In this document: positions 21,432 to 32,790 of the stretch, piece by piece
Layout: each line of letters starts with the position of its first letter
Numbering within the stretch: the stretch's first letter is position 1
From: Thelephora terrestris
Taxonomy: Eukaryota > Basidiomycota > Agaricomycetes > Thelephorales > Thelephoraceae
Length of the DNA: 64,000 nucleotides
Assembly: GCA_015956445.1 (NCBI GenBank)
Contig: WIUZ02000019.1
Location: 682,001-746,000, forward strand
Direction: 5' to 3'
The notes under the pieces: model-generated
Told to the model about the DNA's origin: nothing
Databases searched by the model: none
What the model saw: only the letters and a program-made list of their open reading frames with translations
Position numbers and translations under genes: made by a program

Positions 21432-22876
21432 GCCGAGTAACCATGGGAGAGGCGCGTACTTAAGTCTTCATTGCGGACGTCATGAACTGCGATGAGGGTT
21501 ATATTGTTCGAGTACCTCACGTCTTCTACGCTTTTCCGCATGAAGGGATTGGATACATCCTAATGGAACACATTCGCGGCCAGGATTGCAGTGAAGATGA
21601 CTTCGACTGAATCGCTCTTGGTGTCGAACAACTCAGATCTATTGGTAGCCCAACCACATCACCTGGACCAGTTGGGGGTGGGCCAATCGCACACCGCTTT
21701 TTCGACGATGGCCAGTCTTCTGTCGGGAACCTAGGTTCTTGCTTTGACGGGTTATCCGATCAGCTTCGACTTCAACAAGGAGGACGGTGGAATCCTCAGG
21801 CTTTTTTTCGACGACATCCATCAGGGAAGTTTTCGGAAGGATGACAACGATCAACTACTCGCCCCGGATTTTGGGCACACAAACTTCCTACCTCCCGCTT
21901 TTCAGGACCTTTCCTTCATGAATGGCCGCAATTCTGCCCATGATATAGGAAACCCTCGGCCATTCTAAGTCTGAAGATTGGGGCGCTTTGAGGCTTGCTG
22001 CCGCGCGTCTGAATGTGCTCCAGAGTAACAATCACGGTAAGCTACTCGCACTATCTATCTTCGCACGCGTGCTTAGACGTGGATAGGTCCCCCAAAATAT
22101 CTTCGTCGGTCGAGCCGCTCTCGTGACCTACTCGAGGAGGAACTATCTCTGGCTAGAGTATCAGTACTCGCTAAAGCATCTTTAGTCTATAAGAGCGTGC
22201 TTTTATCGAGCGGAGAGAATTCTATACCCCCCTAAGCTACCAATTGCATACGCATGGGCGACGGTAGTGATCGTGAGTCAAACCTTAGCTTCAACTATGA
22301 GGCCAATTCTCATACTAAGTCTCGAATTTTTCGCCGCCAACATGCATTGAAGCCCAAAGCTCCACCTTCGAGTTACGTGTGGTTCAATGCTACCTGCAGC
22401 AGAGAGCTTTTTGGGGCTCTACACAGTCCAATCTCAACCAGCTTACTCGCAAGCTCGCCGAGCTCGAGGGCGGGCTCACCAAGCATCGTACCTCCACCGG
22501 GTCGACAAGCACAGCAAGTTCGCGTTCTCTTTTTGACAGTAGTGCCTGCTCCTCTTGCAGGGCCTTGCAGTTGTATGGGTTAACTGGGCGAGGGAGAAGT
22601 CGGAGTTTCGACTGCTCGATGGTGACTCCTGGCCTGTCACTCTGCAGACGAAAACGAATGAGCTTCAGTCGGTATAGTTTCTACAGTTCCCGAGAACATT
22701 GGCTCCTTACCTAGTTCAGCGACCTCTTTGCCTCATCAAGGCAATTTATGTCGCCTTTGAGGTAAGCGCCCACATTCAGTGCCCTGCCACATCGTCCCAG
22801 CTCCGCTCGTCCCTTCAGGCTAATACTTTTGAAGCTCATGCAGTTTTTCTACAAAACCGCAGATGCCTATTTGTGC
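21298..22876 (+). repeat. segmental duplication, partner 28229-30245
   Basis: Both segments begin GACAGCTCCCCGCCATTTAG, contain the kinase relic, then a downstream stretch (CTATCTCTGGCTAGAGTATC; TTTCGCCGCCAACAT; CTCCTTACCT-GTTCAGCGACC) and end near ACAAAACCGCAGATGCCT. The copy here lacks the 5' exon region. Shared non-coding landmarks over about 1.5 kb show duplication of a segment, not just of a gene. Confidence 0.75.
21432..22085 (+). pseudogene. APH-like kinase gene, 3' fragment (copy B)
   Basis: Resumes at CATGGGAGAGGCGCG with the same order of landmarks as 28.73-29.47 kb: ARVPRVF-like, YILMEHIRGQDCSEDD, then PISFDFNKEDGGILRLF, DDIHQGSF and LAPDFGHTNFL. Stops and frameshifts are present (for example TGA shortly after the CSEDD segment). 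A block between about 21720 and 21735 is deleted compared with 29000-29110. Non-functional. Confidence 0.65.
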
Positions 22877-22886
22877 AGATCCATAC

Positions 22887-23160
22887 AAATGTATTGATGA
22901 ACGAAAGGTCCGAAAAGTGTCAAGTAGAGGACACGGTGCTGGTCACCAAACCCTGCATGGCCTCAAGTTTTGCGTAACCCCGAGAGGTGCTTAACTCCCC
23001 GACGATAATGATCAAGTGCGCAAAACCCACCACATCTGCACAGAGTGCAACAAGAAGACCTTTGAACCCTTCCGCTCCTGGTTCAACGGTATCGGGCTGG
23101 GAGCCCACGCAACACACTTCTGGATCTTGGAACCAGAGACCTTGATCTCGTCATAGAGGT
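22887..23160 (+). repeat. second copy of the 18525-18770 repeat
   Basis: Begins TATTGATGAACGAAAGG and ends CTGGATCTTGGAACCAGAG. The unique bases before the shared part differ from those at 18.5 kb, which is what an insertion at the border would give. Confidence 0.6.
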
Positions 23161-23984
23161 TTTTGTGGAGCGAACAGGCCCGAGTTGTCTCATCCAAAAG
23201 CGCCCCCATTGAAAAGGATCGATTCACCGATTCATTCCGGCATGATCGCGCAGATTATTATTCAGTGAGTTGAATCCGCAGAATAAGAGAACCCGAACCT
23301 TTCGGCTGAAGGTTTTTCCCCATGCCAGCGTTGATTCCATTTTAAACCATTCTTTGATCTTCTTGGCCTCCCCCATGTTTGCGAGGGTAGGATCGCTCGC
23401 TCTGCCCTTCGCTCCCCATCGCGCCAAGGTCATAAAAATGCATTCCTTGGTCGTTCTTGAGGCCGTATGTTTGCCAATGTTCCATTTCATTATTTTTTCA
23501 CTGCTGAGATTGCCCATATACTGGATGTAGGAATGGGCTAAGAGTCTTCGAGGATCTTCTTCGAAGATCCGGGTCAGGCGGGATATGTATGCTCGGAAAG
23601 CCGGGTGTCGTTATGGGAGCACTTGGCGCAGGGAAGGATATACCTCTCCTGAAAACTACAGAAACCGGATCTTAGATAACCGCAGGGAAGAGTGAATGGC
23701 TTTCAGCTTGTACCATGTGCACCATAACATTTATCTGAGGAAAGGTGGAGACAACTCGACCACTCTGTTCGTCCAGGAACACTGCGGAACTCGGCCTTGT
23801 ACTACGTTTGGAGATGCACCGAGCACGCCTAGTTCTAGAGACAGTCACCCAGTATGAACAGTCTCGCCATGCCTTGTAACCCACCAATGCAAATAAAGGT
23901 AACGTAATCCCCATGACGCGACCGAGTGTTCACTGTGATGATTTCACCGTTTACCCCCTTTTATTCCCTTTATTTAACGCCTCA
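23161..23984. other. no gene recognised
   Basis: Short frames on both strands with no family resemblance. It leads into the Z-family repeat beginning near 23985. Confidence 0.4.
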
Positions 23985-24320
23985 TCACCACTAAGTCAGT
24001 TGGTGCCCTGCCCTAAACACGGCGGTAAACTGTTTATTATGCAGTATGCCCTATGCCTAACGACTCAAAGTCCAATACGTGGAACGTGCTACTAGTCAAG
24101 ATACCCCAGAAGACCCGAGGTATAATATGTGAACATGTACCGGCGGACCTTCATACAAAGATCCCCCCTACCTGGCCCTCCGTTGCCCCTGGACGACTAG
24201 TAGATATTCAGGCTACCGACAACAAGGGATGTATTACTAAGCGTCGCGCGCTGACCTCTCGCAGAAGTCAACCGGCTTATTAATCTGACCCTTGAATTGG
24301 ACTTATGAAAACCATTATGT
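23985..24320 (-). repeat. Z-element 3' flank (copies at 40060-40386 and 58505-58850)
   Basis: The stretch with CCCTGCCCTAAACACGGCGG and AAACTGTTTATTATGCA is found in reverse at 40320-40386 and in the same orientation at 58528-58560. It lies downstream of the Z gene in both full copies. Homology between this copy and the 58.5-kb copy continues past CACTAAGT, so that string is not a safe element end. Confidence 0.65.
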
Positions 24321-24397
24321 TTTACGACTCATGGATCACACGCAATAGACAAAATAGAAAGAAGATTCATTGGAAGCCAACAGTACAAAAGAGTTAT

Positions 24398-25660
24398 TTA
24401 ATCAATATCTCTTCGGATCCTTTGTACTACTTCCAATGCCGATCTCACCAACTCCTCGTTCAACCAGTTCTGCTCCCGGATCTCGTTCGGGTCCACGTCT
24501 GACAAGTCATCGTAATCTGGAAGCTCCGTATCAGAGTTTGGTTCACTATCGGGAACGAACTCGGTGTACGGATCATACTCCAGAGCAGGCCATTGACGGC
24601 GACTACCCCAAGGAGTAGAAACGAACTCAGGACGAGGAGTGTCCCTACGGACAACTCCTACGTTCTGGTAGAACTCGTCGCTCCCGATTTCAATGACCTC
24701 ATCGTCAATGGGAACCAACCTGTTCTCGTGGCAGACCAACAAACGAGCGGGCGGCGACTCAGCCCGATTAGGGATGATCGGCAACCCGGCCCGATACGGA
24801 ACCTCCGGCTCCTCTTCTTCGACTCAGACCTCCGGTTCGTTACACCTCCTCTGGAGATCCCGGACCTCCCCGGTCAATTCGGAGATACGACGGGTAAGGC
24901 AAACCTAAAACGAATAGGGTTAGAAGACATCAAAAACCTTCAACCCCTACCCGTTACCTTATCGTCCTCCAATTCTCCGGTCTTGGTAACCAGAGCCTGG
25001 ACCAAGTCCTTGAGGGTAGTCACCTCTCCCTAGAAGGAAAATGTTGGGTTAGAAAAGCCAATTATCTCCCGACCCCACATTTACCTTCAGCAAATCAATG
25101 TCGGCCCCCTGTCGAACAACGGTATCTTCCTGTCCATGAATAACCCCCTGCATATCCTCCTTCCAGTTCTCCAAAGCCTCGATCTCCTCACGACGACCAT
25201 CAATACGCTCGTTGACGTGAGCCACTTCATCCATTAACATGGACCCAACGTTCCCCGTATGGAGAACGCTGGCCTCCAACACGGAGTTGAAGGTCTCGTT
25301 GGCCTCGGTCACAAACTCGACACCCCTATTGAGGAGTTCGTTCGCATAAGGGTTAGTCTCGATGCGCGCCAACTTACGCCGAGATACCCTACGAGCAGCT
25401 TGGAGGAAGTCCCTGAAACCTAAAAGGAGTTAGCTTGGATTCCTAAACCGGAATGCGCAAGCAGGGCCCCCACCTAAATCAGAGAACCCTTCCTTAGGGT
25501 CGGCGGTGGCGGTCCGGTCCATAACCGCTCCCAAAGTGGGATAAGGGCGAGACGGATCACAGCGGGCATGGGAGAAGCGGTCGATGTTGAAGTTATTCTC
25601 CTAAACAGGAGAGTAAGAGGAAGAGCGACGGGTGGGAACATGAGTAGAGGCACGAGGCAT
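24398..25660 (-). pseudogene. Z-family coiled-coil gene, copy A (in-frame stop)
   Basis: Not recognised as a known family. Same exon plan as the copy at 37827. It starts MPRAS at 25660, then ENNFNIDRFSHA, ARIETNPYANELLNRGVEFV, a heptad-rich helix (DEVAHVNERIDGRREEIEAL), a middle segment PIIPNRAESPPARLL, and an acidic tail (DYDDLSDVDPNEIREQNWLN ending VVQRIRRDID). A TAG at 25613-25611 interrupts exon 1 where copy B has ATG (GTTTAGGAG versus GTCATGGAG). Unless a tiny intron removes it, this copy is dead. A TATA-like TATATAACC lies about 60 bp upstream of the start. Confidence 0.6.
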
Positions 25661-26548
25661 GTTGGCTGTGTAACAAAGGTGGGTTTGTTGGAAGACCAGT
25701 CATCCAACCCCCTTTGGTTATATACCAAATGCCACGCCCCTTCCACGACTCAGGAGTTGAGTCATCTTTTCTATTGTTTACTGCACATGACCCACATGAC
25801 ATCATATGCCCCTATTTCTTAGTCATATGCTCCCCTTTTGCCATTGGCTGTTAGTCAGTCATACCCACATTCCTTCCGAACATTCCCAGGCTACGTCATG
25901 CTTTGTAACTGCTTTGTAATGCTCTCAAATTGCTATTGGCCGCCACACTTTCGTTTATCAGCTGATAATTTGTAGCATTAGTCACCACGTAACGCACAGA
26001 CCATGCAGTGCTGTGCACGGACCATGTTTGTCTGTGTTTGTATCCATAGTGTAGTTACAGGTAACGGTCACGTCACAAATCTAAGTAGTATATATACTCG
26101 GAGTAGTTTAGCCTGTACTCCTTAGATTTGTTATCATCAGACTCTCCGTGACCTCTACTGCTGTGTGCTTAGAGCAAGAGTGCCTGAAGACCCTTGTCTC
26201 CTTCTTTCTCCTCTTCTCCAATCTAGTCTGTGAAGAGATTTCCGATATCCCTGGGTTTGCAACAGGGTTATAACTGTGTGTTTGACCCCTGCGTGTGATA
26301 GGTTTGGATAGCAAGAGTGCTATTGAACTGTAGAGGTCGCGTCGGCCTGACATTCACAAGTTTTGACGTTAATCAAAACAAAGGTGACTTTGGAACAAGT
26401 ACGTGGCAACAAAAACCGACTTTCCACATAACCGCGAACACATACAAGCTATTCGAAGGGGTTTCCTACGAGTTTCGTATCAAACTACAAAACATCCACG
26501 CCACTGTGAATAAGGCATGAATCGGGCGATATCGAGAAGACATTGCAT
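25661..26548. other. Z promoter, empty XY site, and AT-rich leader-like tract
   Basis: 25690-25890 is the Z copy A upstream region. It matches 37692-37826 joined to 35280-35382, that is, the same locus without XY copy 1 (see findings). 26088-26098 holds TATATATACTC with a pyrimidine-rich stretch downstream on the plus strand, suggestive of a retroelement promoter, but no element was delimited. Confidence 0.5.
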
Positions 26549-27588
26549 TCAGGCAGTTTGGTTGAACTTAATGCGGTTCTCCTTGTCCACATGAGCGATG
26601 AATCCTTTAGGCCAGACGGCGCGATCGACTGGGTTCTCGAAGCAGCTTACTTCGCGGTTTGATTTGAGGAGGACGTGGCTGGTCTGATCTTCAGGCTTGG
26701 CGTAGCGCCAACCGAGCAGCTCGAAGATGTGCTTCTTCTCCTTCTTGACCATGCCGTCCGTGTAGTCCTTGTCTATGAATTCGGCCGCTGAATTGAAGCT
26801 AAGTGGGAACAAAAGATCATGGGGTAAGTGAGTGCACTGGGAAAGCTAAATGGCTCACATGAAATCACGGCACCCGAAGATGACGAAGTCAATCTTCCTG
26901 AAGTAGAAAGGTTCCATACCACGCTTGCGGAGGGTACCGATGAGGTCGTCGAGCATCAACTTTATATCAGCTTTCACGGTAAGGGTAAGATCAAAGACTG
27001 CGAAAGCGTTGATGGAGGGGGCGGTACGATCCACGACTTTGATAGTGAGCGCTCCACGCACAGGCCTGCCCTCCACCGGCTGGCAGATGGGGTGGCCGCC
27101 ACTTGAGCGGATACTGGCTGGCGCGATGACAACATTTTCGACCATCCCTTCTTGGATCACAACCGGCTTGGGTTCAACCCCAGGGTCACTGAGCTCAGTG
27201 GGCTTTGTGTTGCTGTCGACCGGGCTATAGACCTCAGGATCACTGCTGTCCTCGTAAAAGTCAAATTGTTCGCCGCCGGAGCCGGGGCTGGATCCATCTC
27301 GGCTGCTTGGAGCGTACTGAGCTTCGTCGGATCCGACGCTGGGGGTCATGTCGGGGTCGAAGCCAAAGCTTACACCTAAGACCTCGGATTACAATTGGTT
27401 TCAACCAGCACGTGCCATCTCCAATGGTTCTTCATTAGGCCGCGCCTAAGAACATCCTCTTGTGAAAGGCCTGTGCCAACCATGGGGCCAGCGTTCAGGA
27501 CCTCTAGGCTTAGACTCTTGCCCACGATAGGGAGAGAGAGAAGAGCGGGCGGTATGTCGCTGCCAGTGTGTGTGCCAACGAAAGACAT
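26549..27588 (-). CDS. orphan 311-aa protein, intact three-exon gene
   Basis: Not recognised. Exons 27588-27383, 27338-26859 and 26798-26549 join in phase with good splice sites (AG|GTCTTAGG, CCCCCAG|C, AT|GTGAGC, CCACTTAG|C) to 311 residues. The N-terminus is hydrophobic/neutral (LLSLPIVGKSLSLEVLNAGP). An acidic linker rich in Ser, Pro and Glu follows (residues about 75-125). The C-terminal half looks globular (KADIKLMLDDLIGTLRKRGM, then FYFRKIDFVIFGCRDF and HIFELLGWRYAKPEDQTSHV). It is undamaged although surrounded by decayed repeats. Host orphan gene or element cargo are both possible. Confidence 0.6.
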
Positions 27589-27858
27589 CTACAGACAGAG
27601 CAAAGAGCACACAAAGGAAGCGTACAATGAGCGTCATTGCGCACCCGACTGCCAACGACTTACCTGATGATAGACGACGACGAGCTTAGAGAAATGGGCG
27701 ATTTACGTGGTAGAAGATATCGAGGCGGGGGATAGGGACAGGCTAAGTGGTGGATAGTATCGTACTTATACTCCTCGCTCCAGCAGAGAAACCGAGTCGT
27801 GTTCAGTGACATTGAGATTGTAACTGCATTGGAAGAGGGAAAATCAGCTTACTGAGTG
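27589..27858. other. upstream region of the 311-aa gene
   Basis: On the minus strand a TATA-like TATAAGTACGATAC lies about 180 bp upstream of the ATG. Nothing else recognised. Confidence 0.35.
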
Positions 27859-28078
27859 CACTGGTAGAAATCCTGCGTGCTAGATTTAGTAGATTGCGGC
27901 TGAAATTACAAAGTTCAGCTGCAGAAGACTGAAATTGCAGGTTCAGTTGGTGGAGGCCACTGAGCATATGTAGTTACCTGGAATGTAACATAAAGCAACT
28001 GAGATTCAGTATTTTCCGACTGGACTTGAAATCTCAGTCAAAATTCACTGAATTTGACGCGCGCTATTTTTACCAGTG
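27859..28078. mobile_element. 220-bp MITE with CACTGGTA termini
   Basis: Left end CACTGGTAGAAAT and right end ATTTTTACCAGTG are inverted repeats with one mismatch. The interior has repeated CTGA(A/G)ATT-type blocks and no coding potential. No 3-bp target duplication is visible, so the exact ends could be off by a base. Termini resemble the CACTG MITEs at 38.8 and 41.4 kb. Confidence 0.6.
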
Positions 28079-28228
28079 CGACACGAACCAACTGAGACTC
28101 AGTCGATGTAGGTAGGCTGGAATCCAAGAGGCAATCCGGAGAACGCGATTTAGAGGGGGACAAGATTTAGGTGCTGGATACAACTCATAATATTCTTCCA
28201 GTGGTGATTGAGCTACAAAATTCATTTG

Positions 28229-30245
28229 AGCGTATTTGTGACAGCTCCCCGCCATTTAGAAACCTCCAGATTTATCATTTCAAATTCATGTCTTCTCAAG
28301 TACGCTAGATAATCACATGACCGAGAAATGGGCGGAGAGATCAATAATTTCAAATTGCCACGCTAAGCGCCGCAATTGGCGGATAAAATGGGCCAAGGCA
28401 AAGGCAGCTTCTATAACCTCGTTGACTGCAACTTTTGCTCGCTCCCCAGAGTACTTCCATGACCCTCCTTCCATATCTACTCCTACCGCCAGTCTTTGTG
28501 TACAAGTAAGTACAGATAAGTACTAACTAAGAAGCTTTCGTCACTGACATACTGTCCTTGCTTGCTAGGATGGACAGCATGCCACTTGCATTCGAAAGTT
28601 CGGACTTGCCTGCATGGCTGCCTCATCCACATGCTGTTGTTGCGAAATGTAGGGAACATGGACCCGGGCCCTTGGGCTTCGCAGAATATTCCACGGATAG
28701 TACCGAGTCGGCGTGGATCAAGTATGGTCCCCGAGTATCCATGGGAGAGGCGTGTACCCAAGTCTTCATCGCGGACATCCTGAACTCCCAGAAGGGCTAC
28801 ATTGCTCGAGTACCTCGCGTCTTCTACGCTTTCCGGCATGGAAGGATCGGATACATCCTGATGGAACATATTCGCGGCCAGGATTGCAGCGAAGATGACA
28901 TCGACCAAATCGTTCTTATTATCAAGCAACTCCGATCTATTGGCAGCCCGACTACATCACCTGGACCGGTCGGAGGTGGGCCAATCGGCCACTGCTTTTT
29001 CGACGATGCCCAGTCTTCTATTCGATACGAGTCAGTTGGTGAGCTTCAGGAGCATATAAATAAAGCGAGCGATACTTTCGACTCTTCGTGTCAATTATTT
29101 ACCTGGATGGACCTAGGTTCTCGCTTTGTATGGTTATCCGATCAGCGTCGACTTCAACAAGAAGGACGGTGGAGTCCTCAGGCTTTGCTTAGACGACATC
29201 CATCTGGGAAATTTCCGGAAGGATGAAAACGGTCAACTGTTCGTCCTGGATTTTGGGCTCACAAACTTCCTACCTTCCTATTTTCAGGAACTTTCCTTCG
29301 TGAGTAGTAGCCGCGGGTTTGTTTGTGCCATAGGAAAGTATTTCGACCGGTCCGAGTCCGATGATGTGGTAGCTTTGGTGCTCGCTGCAGCGCGTCTGAA
29401 TGTGTCCCAGAATAACAATCACGGTAAGCTACTCGCACCACCCATCTTCGCACGCGTGCTTAGGAATGGATAGGCCTCCCCAAACATCTTCGCCAGCCGA
29501 GCCGCTCTCGTGACCTACTCGATTAGAAGATATCTCTGGCTAGAGTATCAGTACTCGCTTAAGCATCTCTAGTCTACGAGGGTGTGTTTTTGTCGAGCAG
29601 AGAGAATTCTATGCCCTCCCAGCTACTGATTGCAGACACATCGGTGTTCATGAGTTAAAGCTTGTCTGCAACTATGGGGCCCGTTCTCGTACTAAGCCTC
29701 GAATCTTTCGCCGCCAACATTCGCTGAAGCCCAAAGCCCCACTGCCGAGTTACGTGTAGTTCAATGCTACGCAGCAGCAGCGAGCTTTTTGGGGCACAGC
29801 TCAATCGCAAGCTTGCCGAGCCCGAGGGCGGGCTCATAAAGCACCGGACCTCCACCGTATCAACAAACATGAGCAAGTGCGCGTTTTGTTGTCGACAGTA
29901 GTGTCTGCTCCTCTTGTAGGGCCTTGCAGTCAAATGAGGCGAGGAAGGATTCCGAGTTTCGATGGCTCGATGGCGACTCCTGGCCTATCATTTTGCAAAC
30001 AAAAATGAATGAGTTTCAGTAAAGTTTGGTCACTGGATTCCATTCGTTATCGTTTTTACAGTGCAGGAGAACCTTGGCTCCTTACCTCGTTCAGCGACCT
30101 CTTTGCCTCATCAAGGCGGATTATGTCGCCTTTGAGGTAAGCACCCACATTCAATGCCATGCCACATCGTTCCAGCTCTGCTCATCCCTTCAGGCGAATA
30201 CCTGAAGCCTGTGGAGTTTTTTTTACAAAACCGCAGATGCCTGTG
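28229..30245 (+). repeat. segmental duplication, fuller copy of 21298-22876
   Basis: Carries the kinase-like gene with its upstream region and about 0.75 kb of shared downstream sequence. It ends directly before a Tc1-like transposase region. Confidence 0.75.
28570..29473 (+). CDS. APH/kinase-like protein, best copy (frame break near 29110)
   Basis: Probable phosphotransferase-fold protein of the aminoglycoside-phosphotransferase-like group expanded in basidiomycetes. It starts MDSMPLAFESSDLPAWLPHP. The hinge-like segment is GRIGYILMEHIRGQDCSEDD, a catalytic-loop-like stretch is CLDDIHLGNFRKDENGQ, and the DFG-type motif is VLDFGLTNFLP. The first frame runs to 29226, and the catalytic part lies in another frame from about 29117. 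The junction fits an 83-nt intron (GTTGGTG ... GACCTAG) or a frameshift. The stop is at 29471-29473. Substrate unknown. Two broken relatives lie at 19.6 and 21.4 kb. Confidence 0.5.
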
Positions 30246-30519
30246 GATTAAGGCGAAGAAAGTAATAAATTCCCACGTTAGCTGATGTAAGCGCCACAAT
30301 TGAATGTCCAACTTCAAGGCGGCTTCTATACAGCGGTTTGCATACAGCGGTTTGCATCGGGACCTGAACACGCAGAATTGGGTCGAGGTCGCTGTGGCGT
30401 GACGTTGACGTGACAGTCGAATGGTACCTCCCATATTTGGATAATTTGTCAACCAAGATTTGAACATATCGACACTGGCGTGTGGAGACCCGGCCTCACC
30501 GCTTCTCACCCGCTCGACG

Positions 30520-31592
30520 ATGGTCGCCGCACATTCCTCTGACCTGAGAGAGAGGATTGTCCGGTGCTACCACCAGGGGGAGACAATGAGGGCAGTTGCC
30601 GACACATTTAATGTCTCTGTTGGTTTTGTCCACCATATCGTTGATCTCCACAGGAAGCACGGCCAGGTCACTGATCCCTACGCTGAGCCGCGGCGTGGGC
30701 ACCGAATCCTCACCGCTGAAGACGAGGACTACATTCGCGCTCTCATAGAGACAAGACCATCTCTTTACTTGGATGAAATTCAGGAGGGTCTCTTCGCCGA
30801 GCGTGGAGTGCACACGTCGATTGCCACAATTTCACGGACCCTCAGCCGGATGCAAATTTCGAGGAAATCCCTCTCGCGTAGGGCAGCAGAACGCAATGAA
30901 CAGCTTTGGATCCTCTGGGAGTTAGAGGTTGCTAAACTTGATGATCCGGACCTCTTCGTGTTTATTGACGAGAGCGCCGTCGACAATCAGACCGACCAGC
31001 GCTCCAGCGGGTGGTCAGCTGTAGGGGACCGCTCAATATCTTGCTGCCCCTTCTTCCGTGGAAAGCGTCATTCCATCCTCCCAGCATTGACCTCCAACAG
31101 TATCATTGCGTTGGATATCTTTGAGGGTTCTGTGAGTAAGGAGAGGTTCTTGCAATTCTTGAGTGAAGGAGTGGTGCACTCATCCTCATTTAACATTGGT
31201 TCAGTTATTAACCCTGAGCGTGGGCTCCCCAATTGAATCCATTCCCAGGGAAACAAAGTGTTGTTATAATTGATAACTGTTCCATCCCACGATGAAGAAA
31301 TCCGCAAGTTAATTGTTGATGGGTGCGGTATGTCAGCATAGGCTCTTTATTTCCATTGAACACTCACTGAAGTCATCTAGGTGCCCGCTTGGTTTATTTA
31401 CCACCATACTCCCCTGATTTCAACCCCATTGAGGAAGCTTTTTCATTCATCAAGGGATGGCTCCGTCATCATGAGATCGAGTACACCAATGATGATCAAT
31501 TGCCATGGCTAGTTGATAGGGCAGTTCAGGATATAACGAGGGAGATGTCACTTTCTTGGTTTGCAGACTGCGGTTATGTTTATGTTACATAA
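30520..31592 (+). pseudogene. Tc1/mariner-like (DDE) transposase, frameshifted
   Basis: Cut-and-paste transposase. The N-terminal helix-turn-helix reads SDLRERIVRCYHQGETMRAV and VADTFNVSVGFVHHIV. The first catalytic Asp is in DLFVFIDESAVDN, the second in SVVIIDNCS (about 31255-31285), and the Glu in PDFNPIEEAFSFIKGW. An intron at about 31329-31380 restores the frame before ARLVYLPPYSPDF. A second intron at about 31170-31225 is likely. A one-base frameshift near 31285-31291 (IDNCSIP|HDEEIR) breaks the gene. It ends at TAA 31590-31592. Terminal inverted repeats were not found. The 42-bp tandem array follows directly. Confidence 0.75.
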
Positions 31593-31624
31593 GCAGGAAA
31601 TCAATATACTTTGTTGTTGAGAAA

Positions 31625-31750
31625 CACACCAAGAAAGTAGTATACAAGGCAATTGGTGGCAAGAAATACATCAAGAAGGTAGTATACATGATGATTGGTA
31701 GCGCAAAACACATCAAGAAAGTAGTATACAAGATGATCAGTAGCGAGAAG
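31625..31750 (+). repeat. tandem repeat, 3 x 42 bp
   Basis: Three units of exactly 42 bp sharing CATCAAGAAAGTAGTATACA, 33 bp after the transposase stop. The frame stays open and would encode a 14-residue repeat of KKVVYK-type. Confidence 0.8.
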
Positions 31751-32790
31751 TTGAATGCTTCTTGGAACGGTGGTCGTCACACCTCTCCTCTGCGAGAACA
31801 TGAATGCTCATTACCGCACCCATGGGGAGGCCGGTCAACCTGGAAACCACACCCTTCTCGAGAGTCCGATTGACAGGGCCACTCTTCGCCCTTCAGGTAC
31901 CAGTGCTGTTGGTGAGTCGCAACTCCAACCAACAAGAAACAATGGGGCAAAGGGGGAACGACTTCCCTATATCCACCCAAAGTCTACGTGGTCCAAAACA
32001 CGATGGACGAGTGTTCTCCGGTAGTTTGTCCGAATTCACAGCAGGAGTGCCGAGCCTCTATCTGATAAATCCCTATCTTCGTCCGAGGGCAGATGTGAGA
32101 GCCCGAGGATGGTGCCTCAAACTGGTGCTTGATCAAGAGAGCGACGAGGAACTCCTTTTTGTAAGCGCGTTCGCCGATTCTTGATGCAAGGCCAAGAGAG
32201 AGAGGAGAGCGAACATGTTCAAAGAGGTACTCGATAAGCTCTTCAGTGGCCTACAGCAAATACACCGATGCTGCAAGGAGAAGAGGACTTCCCGAGATAT
32301 CAAAGATAGGGAATCCTCAGCTACTCTACTGGTACCTATATAGGAGAGTGGCCGGGACAGAGATAACCCTATCTAATAATAACTCGGAGCAAAGAAGGGC
32401 TGAGAGTAAGCCAGAACAGTAAGCGGCCTGGAACATAGAATAGAAATGATAAAGGAATGACTAATGGGTCAGGGCTTGTGAGAAAACAAGAAAGGGGTCA
32501 TGATGTCGTGTGGGAAAGGAATGACAAAGGACAATATCACATGCGAAGACTGACCAATAAGAGGATGACGCGTCAGCTCGTCCGATCGGGACAACAAAGG
32601 ACCGAGTGGGGCTTGAGTTGCGAGGCGAATGTATGGGGAGTCTGGACTGGTGAAACAATGGACCGATCCAATGGCGAATAGGGCGCGAGCGCTGTCAATG
32701 GTCGGATAAAGCGTAGTGTGAACCGGCCATTGGATCCATCAAACTCCCTTCTTCCCAAATCAACAATCCCACCAACCAACTACTCCTACC
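31751..32790. other. no gene recognised; possible promoter of W
   Basis: Short frames only. 32680-32790 precedes the W gene and includes CAATCCCACCAACCAACTACTCC directly before its ATG, like a leader. Confidence 0.4.

Noticed and set aside
23985-24004. CACTAAGTCAG as terminus of a CACTA element holding gene Z
   Set aside because: Similarity between the 24.0-kb and 58.5-kb copies extends beyond this string, and no inverted partner was found at the other side of Z.
31625-31750. CRISPR-like array
   Set aside because: Direct repeats without spacers, in a eukaryotic context.
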